Part shown: positions 57,271 through 64,000 of the stretch, in pieces
How the letters are laid out: each line of letters opens with the position of its first letter
How positions within the stretch are numbered: position 1 is the first letter of the stretch
Program-made: the position numbers and the translations under genes
DNA from: Tetracentron sinense
Taxonomy: Eukaryota; Streptophyta; Magnoliopsida; Trochodendrales; Trochodendraceae
DNA: 64,000 bases
Direction: 5' to 3'
Assembly: GCA_015143295.1 (NCBI GenBank)
Contig: CM026556.1
Span: forward strand, 15,066,547 to 15,130,546
The notes under the pieces: model-generated
Told to the model about the DNA's origin: nothing
Seen by the model: only the letters and a program-made list of their open reading frames with translations
Database searches by the model: none

Positions 57271-57551
57271 ACGTCCATGTCCTACCTTAGTAGGCGTGGT
57301 TACTTTTTTTGTATCTGTGTTTTGGATAAGAATTGTACAAAAGACAAACAAGTTAATGTTATGGATGCATCTTGTGATAAGTATGAAATGATTTTATGAT
57401 ATAGATATTTTGTCTATCTTAAATCTCGAGGACTTTGAAAACCTTGATATATTAATCGTTGACATGAGAAAACTAAAATGGGTGCTCCTCCACGGTTGAG
57501 AGATACAAGTTATCAAATTTCGAGGACAAAATTTTTGTAAGGAAGAGAGAT
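57271..57551 (+). other. Gypsy C 3' internal region with polypurine tract
   Basis: No ORF. It includes TTTCGAGGACAAAATTTTTG, a phrase usually found just before the 3' LTR of Tekay elements (also in gypsy B near 38320), and the polypurine tract AAGGAAGAGAGA (57539-57550). Confidence 0.75.
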
Positions 57552-59999
57552 TGTAATGACCCAGAATTTTTAAATAATAAAATGATGCGTTTATTGGTCC
57601 TTAACTGGGGTTAAATACTTGAGTGTTTGTTAAATTAATAAAAAGTGGGTTTTGCTCGGGATTGGAGTGCACCAAGGAAATTTCAGTATCTTTTCTCGAA
57701 AATTGTACACAGTGTGCCGATCGACTGTCGGGACACACCTCTATTGTATCGGTTCCGTCAGGTATCATTTCGCGGGACCGCGGGGTCATTATGTGTGATA
57801 AAATTGAGAAAAACGGGAAATTTCTAGATTTCCAAAAATTAAGTGGGGCCCTATATCTGTTGGAAATCCTAACAGAAATACGAATGGAGAATGTCACCGC
57901 GTGCCGATTAGTCGTAAGAATCATCGTCTGTTATCGCGGCCGTTGGTTTGTTCATATATGAAAATACTGCATGTTTTGTATCCGAAACCGGGAAATTAGT
58001 GGGTTTTGCAATTTTCATCAGGATTTACTTTTTACTGTCAAAACTCATCATTCTCCCCTGAACTTCGTACTGTAGGAGTTGAACTGTCCTTAGTTCGGTC
58101 ACCTGTCATTTCGGTTATGTCGCGTATCGATTCGCGAGACCGCAGGGGTCTTAAATGTAAGAAAATCGAGAAAACCAGGAAATTTTAGATTTTTCAGAAT
58201 TCAGTTGGGACTCCAAAATTGTTGAGGATTCTTATAGAAATTCGTACGGCTGGTACCACAGCGTGCAGGTCGGCCGTGAGGATGACCGTCTGTCGTTTCG
58301 GCAGTTAATCATGTCAAACGAAGAAACGGCAGCATATTTTGTATCTAAAATCAGGAAATTAGTGGGTTTTACAGTTTTCTTCCAGATTAAAGTGTAGGTA
58401 TCAAAACTTAGTATTTTTTCCTGAAATTTTTATAACAGGTGTCGGACTATCCCATAGTCGGTCACTTGAAGTTTAGTTGGAATTGGACATCGTTTAGTAT
58501 GGTTACGCGGGCTATTTATGTGAAAAATTGAAATCCGGTCAAACCTTGGTCAAACCAAGACAAACAGTCAAAGTCAAATGCCACACTAAAGCATTATAAG
58601 GACCATTGCGCACGATTTTAACCCATGATCATATATAACGCAAATGCCTTAAGTCATTTCTCATTCGAACACAGTAGCCACCGAGAGTTTTAGAGAGAGA
58701 GAGATTCTAGAGAGAGAGAGAAAGTGAGGCGTGCTTTGCATGTGTGCTACCCTGGGGTTCTTTGACGTGGTGATCGCATTGGCGGCGACGGATCGTCCGT
58801 GCTCCCCCGAAACACTAAAAAAAGGTAAAATCTTTCTCTATCTCTTCTCTTTTTCCTTATTTATGCTATATTTTCTATGTGGAATGACGTATTTAATTAA
58901 TGACATGAATGGAAAAGGGTCTGAGACCCCGTTGATGTGTTATGGGAAGGTGGATGTGCATGAAAAATGAGTAGAGGGGTGTAGTCCTCGGTTTCGGGTC
59001 TCAAAATCCCGGATTTAGACTCACTGTGTAATGTGGAATAACGTATTTAATTTATGGCATGAATGGAAAAGGGTCTGAGACCCCATGAATGTCTTATGGG
59101 AAGGTGGATGTGCATGAAAAATGAGTAGAGGGGTATAGCCCTTGGTCTCAGGTCTCAAAACCTTGCATTTATACTCAGTGTAAATGGCGTGGATGGTAAA
59201 AGTGTCGGAGACCCCTTTGTGATGTTGTGATTTTATGTGCACCTTTGGACAGCCCAGATCGGGTCCTGAGTAAATTGTATGGTCATCCTGGGATGTCGAA
59301 AAGTTGTTTTTTAGGTCGTATAAGGTTATGGACACATTCATTAGCTTAGAAACGTTCTCTAATGAGACGGTATGTTACCAGAGCTCACGGGTGTGAGGCC
59401 CAACTCTTTCAATTAATCAAGTAAGACTTGGATTAACTAGGGTTACTCGGTGGTTAGAAAACCTAACCAGGGTTAAGGTGTAATCCTCCATGATTGATAG
59501 TTGTGAGGGTGGATTATTATCCATAGATCCTCTTTGACTAAGTCAGGAGTGGTGATGTCGTATAGTCCTCTATGACTGATAGTCGGGAGTGGGTGGATTT
59601 GATATCCATAGATCCTCTTTGACTAGGTCTGGAGTGGTGGGTTATGTTAATCCTCCGTGACTTATAGCCGGGAGTGATTGAAATAATATCTATAAATCCT
59701 TTATGGCGAGGTACGTGACTGATCGTCGGGAGTGGGTTGAATAATGTCCATGGATTCTCTTTGGTGAGGTACGTGTGTAGAGCCCCGGACCTTTTCACAT
59801 TTTATGCATGACACTTTCGTTGCCATTTTGCCTTTAAAGAGGTATAATTAATAAATAAGAAAGAAATTGGAAATTTCGAAACGTCAGAAATGTTTATTTT
59901 CGAAGTACGAACCCAACGCAAGTTGAATCGTCAAAATCGGACGAACGAGTCAAAAGATATGGCCAAAACAGTCTGGACCTGAAGGCAATCGTAGCTCGG

Positions 60000-60620
60000 A
60001 AGGCACTAAGGACGTGCTCTGATAACGTATACGTTGTGCATCCGTTGTACAACAGACAACGAGGCACAGACAACGCATAGACAACGTGCTCTGATAACGT
60101 ATACGTTGTGCATCCGTTGTACAACAGACAACGAGGCACAGACAACGTGCTCTGATAACGTATACGTTGTGCATCCGTTGTACAACAGACAACGCATAGA
60201 CAACATGCTCTGATAACGTATACGTTGTGCATCCGTTGTGCAACAGACAACGAGGCACAGACCACGCATAGACAACGTATACGTCGTGTAGCAAACAACG
60301 TTTACGTTGTACAGCTCACAACGGGCACGTTGTACATAAGACAACGGACAACGAGCTCAGCACAACGTGTTTGACACTGTTCACAACACAACGTGTTCGA
60401 CACTGTTCACAACACAACGTGACAACGGGTTCGGCACCCTTCACAACGGACAACGTGTTCGGCACCCTTCACAACGGACAACGTGTTGGGTACTATTCAC
60501 AGCACAACGTGTTCGGCACTATTCACAGCACAACGTGTTTGGTACTATTCACAGCACAACGTGTTTGGTACTATTCACAGCACAACGCGTTTGGCACTAT
60601 TCACAGCTCAACGTGCTCGG
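60000..60620. repeat. ACAACGT array with palindromes in LTR S2
   Basis: The first half (60005-60290) has four tandem units containing AACGTATACGTT and GTTGTACAAC palindromes. The second half (60300-60620) has about nine units near 30 bp of the type CACAACGTGTT(C/T)GG. The array starts about 230 bp after the LTR start, as in S1 and gypsy B. Confidence 0.85.
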
Positions 60621-61544
60621 TCCTCACGTTTTGCAGAAATTTCAATAAGGGTATTATGGTCTTTTGGTCGGTTTACTCTTACCTTAAGAGTCTTGCCCGA
60701 GCCTTTAGGGCATCATTCGACACTTAGAGAGTTTGAGAGAATAGGAGAAAGGGGAGAAGGCGATTCCAACCTAGGGTTTCCAATTTGGAGAGAAATCAAA
60801 GGGTTTTGAGACCCTAGATCACTTCAAGTCCGGTTTTCTCCAAGATCACGGCTCAAGCACTCGTGAGGAGCATCTCCTCAAGCTAGGGCAGCAACTCACG
60901 GTCGTTTTTGGAAGGGGATTTCTTCCTCATTTCTTCAAGGTCGGTACTTCTTACTACCCTCCTAGTTATAGTTCCTTTTTCCCTTTATTTCTTTTTATTT
61001 CCCTTCATTTACACATGTGCTATGAGATGGATGGTTGTAAATGGTGAATGGTGAATGGTGAATGGAGATGGAATGGGCGATTGGATGCCAATGGTTGTGT
61101 TGTGATGATTAAAATGGGGAGGGCATTGTTCCAATAATGAACATACTTGCATGATCTGAGTAAAACCCATCTAGAAAAGCATGTTGTGGGGTAAATGAAT
61201 AATGAACACACCATGTTTGATGAAATGCCAAGGTGAATAAAGTGAGTTGTAAATTAGGAAATGCATGCCTAATAAATTATGGATATTGCTAGGGCCTATG
61301 ATAGTGTGTTTTTTTGCTTTTCCTAAATGATATGAATATTACATTGCTCAATCATTGATGTTATATGTGTTGTGAAATTACCCAAATGTCATATTTAAAT
61401 TTAAATGCAAGTATGTACACGGTTTCCACGAGCACGGCATGCATGACATGATTTATCGAGGTTTTCAAGAACATGGTTAGAGGTGGGACATATCCTACGA
61501 TATGTTTTACTTCGCTCTTGTCAAGGACAAGTCAATCATGCATT

Positions 61545-61870
61545 ATCATAAGAAGGGTCTCCCTTCCCTCGCAAGTACATAAATATCATTAGAAGGGTTT
61601 CCCTTCCCTCGCAAGTACATCTCACAAGGACATCTCACAAGTGAAAGGACAAGACACGGCATGACAAGCATGAGCATTTTAGGAAGAAGGGTCTCCCTTC
61701 CCTCATAAGTAGATTACTTTTCCGAACAAGCAAGCATGATACATGACATGACAAGCATGGGCATTTAGGAAGAAGGGTCTCCCTTCCCTCACAAGTAGTT
61801 TACTTTTCCAAGCAAGCATGACATGGCATGACACACATGACACGCATGATACGATAAGATAAGACAAACA
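61545..61870. repeat. GAAGGGTCTCCCTTCCCTC repeats and CATG-rich zone
   Basis: Four copies of AGAAGGGT(C/T)TCCCTTCCCT (about 61552, 61591, 61684 and 61771) alternate with runs of CATGACATG and GACAAGCATG words. Each unit contains the complementary GGG...CCC arms of a small hairpin. Confidence 0.75.
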
Positions 61871-62088
61871 TGACAAGTTTTCAAGCACGGAAATGGTATT
61901 TTCAGTCAAGTCAAGTGCACGGTGTTTTCAAGGGTGTTATCAGCTTTTCATGAAATGCAAGCATGATTATAAATTGCCTTATTTCCTTGTTATGACATTG
62001 ATGGCTCCTGCTTTATATATGTGAAATGCTTCCTGCTTTCTATACTGCTATGGTTTTGCTATGACTATTGGTTAGTATTTAGTACCCG

Positions 62089-62107
62089 CTGAGTATTCCA
62101 TGCTCAG
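62089..62107 (+). promoter_or_regulatory. Conserved LTR hairpin, S2 copy
   Basis: CTGAGTAT-TCC-ATGCTCAG, an 8-bp stem with one U-G pair. It lies 421 nt before the LTR end and 11 nt before the ATG of the micro-ORF. Confidence 0.65.
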
Positions 62108-62118
62108 CCGTACTTCTA

Positions 62119-62238
62119 ATGTCGGCAGGTTCTGAGGGAGCTGCTGCTCCATTTGATGTTTGTGCTCCTGGTCCATGGGTGGAGGAGGAGTACGTCGAGG
62201 AACCTTTGGAGGAACCTCCAGTAGAGGGTTACCATTAG
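62119..62238 (+). CDS. Conserved acidic micro-ORF in LTR S2 (39 codons)
   Basis: ATGTCGGCAGGT begins a frame with MSAGSEG, CAPGPWVEEEYVEE and a PPVEGYH end. It is strongly acidic, with ten Glu in the second half. Counterparts are at 5968-6108 and 36252-36372. Function unknown. It could be a peptide, an upstream ORF, or an exon fragment after a 3' splice site (CTAATGTCGGCAG). Confidence 0.4.
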   Translation: MSAGSEGAAAPFDVCAPGPWVEEEYVEEPLEEPPVEGYH

Positions 62239-63734
62239 GTGGTTGTAGATTTTGAGTGGATTAGCTGTGGGTGAGATGAGAGATATACATTCATGTATTT
62301 TGGCGGGTCTGTCCGCACTTTCTTTTGGTTACTTTTTGTATAAACTTAGATTTGCGTATGTATATACATAGAGGTTTGGTAGACTTCCGCTGTGTTTATA
62401 ATTATGTTTCCGCTATAATGTCCTCTATTGTATATGCTCTGTGGGTGTTGCAGGTTGGTTGTCAAGCAAGTCATGATTAGTCGTCCAAAGTTCACTCTAA
62501 CTCCTAGGGTGAGTTTTGGGTCGCGACAACGTGACTGATCGTCGAGAGTGGGTGGAGTGTTATCCATAGATCCTCTTTGGCTAGGTCTGGAGTAGTGGTG
62601 TTATGTAATCCTCTGCGACTGATAGTCGGGGAGTGGATGAGTTTTATATTCATAAATCCTCTTTGACTAAGTCTGGAGTGATGGGTTATGTTAATTCTCC
62701 GTGACTGATAGTCGGAAGTGGGTGAAATAATATCTAAAGATCCTCTTTGACGAGGTACGTGGCTGATCGTCGGGAATGGGTGGAATAATGTCCTTGGATC
62801 CTCTTTGACGAGGTACGTGATTGATTGTCGGGAGTGGGTAGAGTATTATCCATAGGTTCTCTTTGGCTAGGTCTGAAGTGGTGAGTTATGTTAGTCCTCC
62901 GTGACTGATAGTCGGGAGTGGGTGGATTTGATGTCCATAGATCCTCTTTGACTAGGTCAAGGAAGGCGATGGTTGTACTATTTGAAAGAGATGTTGTGAG
63001 GATAAGGTTCTCACTGTGGCTGAGTTAGACAGTTGTATGATCTTGTATTGAGTCTAAAGGCTCAAGGTATGATTTAAATGAGCATGAGCTCGATCGATTG
63101 ATAGCTGAGTCTGTGAAGTCAGGGATAGAAGTTGTATGCGGATGAAGGCCTGGTCGATTGAGTTTGTGGACTCAAGAATAGAGAGTGAGCGGTAATCTGG
63201 AATCGGTAACTTGGTGTTGTGAACATAGTTGATATTGGATGAATTTGACAATGGGAAAATATTGGGAGGTTGGGAACCTCGGTTAAAGTGAAATAACTCT
63301 GGGTGACCTCGGGTCACGATTTACAATATGATTTACTATTGTAATATAGAAATTGAGCACTATTCTTATATCATTTTGGATGTCTATTACTAGGTGGAAA
63401 ATAGCCTAGATGGATTGTGGATTTTATTGGGCTCTATGGCTCACTCCTCTAATTTGATGTTTCAGATTCTGAAATGGGTAGCTTGATAGAGTCTGGAAAG
63501 TGTTGCAGCACAGTTGTGGTGCCAAAAGTAAAGACTATTGTAGCCAGTGAGGTAACGTATTTGCTTATGATGAGTTATTATGATGACCAGTTGTTATTGC
63601 TTATGTAAGCTCATAGGAAAAGTGGAAAAATTCACGCATTTTCGCGGGTAAATTCTTCCGCATGCGTGGTTATGACAAATGAGCATGCGTCTCGGAACTT
63701 GTTTCCCTAGGCACGGGTTCAGGCCATCACAATT

Positions 63735-63908
63735 TATCAGATCTCTAATAGTATCCCATTGCTTTGATTGGTGGGATCCATCAAATGTTGGTTCCTTGTT
63801 CTGATCTGCATTAGCACATCTACGGCAGAGGTAGCAGGAGAGGCGCCTTTTCATAGCATCACATGAATTTCTATTTGAGTGGGGGAGAACAATTTGCAAT
63901 GAAGGCAC
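63735..63908 (-). pseudogene. Unrecognised minus-strand reading frame at the right edge
   Basis: About 58 codons outside gypsy C are open on the minus strand from an ATG at 63908 (MPSLQIVLPHSNRNS, then KRRLSCYLCRRCANADQNKE). The frame runs into the LTR. No family recognised. It may be chance, or the end of a neighbouring gene cut by gypsy C. Confidence 0.2.
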
Positions 63909-64000
63909 TTAAAATTTAATCTTATTAATCCTAGTATCTCCTATTCACTAATCTCACCTATTATGTCTTTTATCTTCATCTTTTAGTGGGAATTCTAACA

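Larger units (their letters stand above)
59776..62528 (+). mobile_element. Solo LTR S2 (gypsy, Tekay-like)
   Basis: TGTAGAGCCCCGG ... GGGTCGCGACA, 2.75 kb, flanked by a perfect 5-bp duplication ACGTG (59771-59775 and 62529-62533). It has no internal domain. It is related to solo LTR S1 at its ends and in its hairpin/micro-ORF region but otherwise strongly diverged. It carries an ACAACGT array (60000-60620), four GAAGGGT(C/T)TCCCTTCCCTC repeats (61550-61800) and a CATG-rich zone (61640-61870). Confidence 0.92.
52255..63729 (+). mobile_element. Ty3/gypsy element C with giant LTRs and gag only
   Basis: The 5' LTR is 52255-55974 (3.7 kb) and the 3' LTR is 57552-63729 (about 3.4 kb after removing a nested solo LTR). 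They share long stretches of high identity. The 5-bp duplication CAATT is at 52250-52254 and 63730-63734. The internal region is only about 1.6 kb, with primer site, broken gag and polypurine tract but no protease, RT, RNase H or integrase. It resembles large retrotransposon derivatives that move with helper enzymes. Confidence 0.9.
57552..63729 (+). repeat. 3' LTR of gypsy C, split by a solo LTR
   Basis: It begins TGTAATGACC and ends GGCCATCA. The parts 57552-59775 and 62529-63729 rejoin cleanly once solo LTR S2 (59776-62528) and one ACGTG copy are removed. Confidence 0.9.

Noticed and set aside
59894..60727. Long overlapping reading frames on both strands, 105-135 codons
   Set aside because: They arise from the ACAACGT tandem array in LTR S2. 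Frames in all phases contain the same repeated peptide, so they are not genes.

Overview
This is a transposon-choked piece of a large plant nuclear genome. The only host gene I can support is on the + strand: the last six exons (16939-51748) of a MACPF-domain protein of the plant CAD1/NSL1 class, closest by recall to Arabidopsis At4g24290. The exons are short, open, in phase and bounded by GT/AG. The introns are huge (3.1, 7.2, 17.9 and 5.0 kb, plus an unfinished first intron of more than 16.9 kb) and hold almost everything else. The retrotransposon clades, tRNA-Met primer sites and protein affinities point to an angiosperm, probably not a grass; I cannot name the species.

Region 1-16.9 kb (upstream intron or 5' flank) is one old minus-strand Ty3/gypsy element, A. 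Its order is integrase at 0.3-0.7 kb, RT at 1.5 kb, protease at 5.1 kb, gag at 5.3-16.16 kb, primer site at 16.18 kb and 5' LTR from 16198. It is interrupted by a Mutator-like element (2665-3810, 9-bp TSD), hAT-1 (3905-4909, 8-bp TSD), a gypsy solo LTR (5708-8172), hAT-2 (8495-9838, 8-bp TSD) and a complete but decayed minus-strand Copia element (10209-15556, 5-bp TSD). A small tandem duplication of gag preserves the empty target of the solo LTR.

Region 17-28 kb has exons 2-5, a non-autonomous Helitron (18558-19985), hAT-3 (24450-25017), a SINE-like unit and a very degraded gypsy gag-pro. Region 28-46 kb (intron 5) has a truncated Copia, two L1-type LINE fragments, an LTR-like repeat D and a nearly complete Tekay-type chromovirus, gypsy B (35957-44230). 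Region 46-51 kb (intron 6) has a second copy of repeat D, two short hAT MITEs and a SINE-like unit. From 52255 to 63729, about 500 bp after the MACPF stop, lies gypsy C. It has 3.4-3.7 kb LTRs and only a broken gag, with another solo LTR (59776-62528) nested in its 3' LTR.

The most interesting signal is the shared, apparently functional layout inside three mutually diverged LTR families (5708-8172, 35957-38300/42356-44230, 59776-62528). Each has an array of a short palindromic word about 200 bp after the LTR start, with a different word in each family. Each then has a CATG-rich zone, and then an RNA hairpin about 410-430 nt before the LTR end. The hairpin is followed at exactly 11 nt by a short reading frame with a conserved acidic core (W-[VI]-E-E-E-Y-x-E-E), overlapping an acceptor-like site. 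Stem changes in the hairpin are mostly pairing or G-U changes. I know of no named element that explains this set. It may be a leader intron plus micro-ORF or an RNA control element of Tekay-like retrotransposons.
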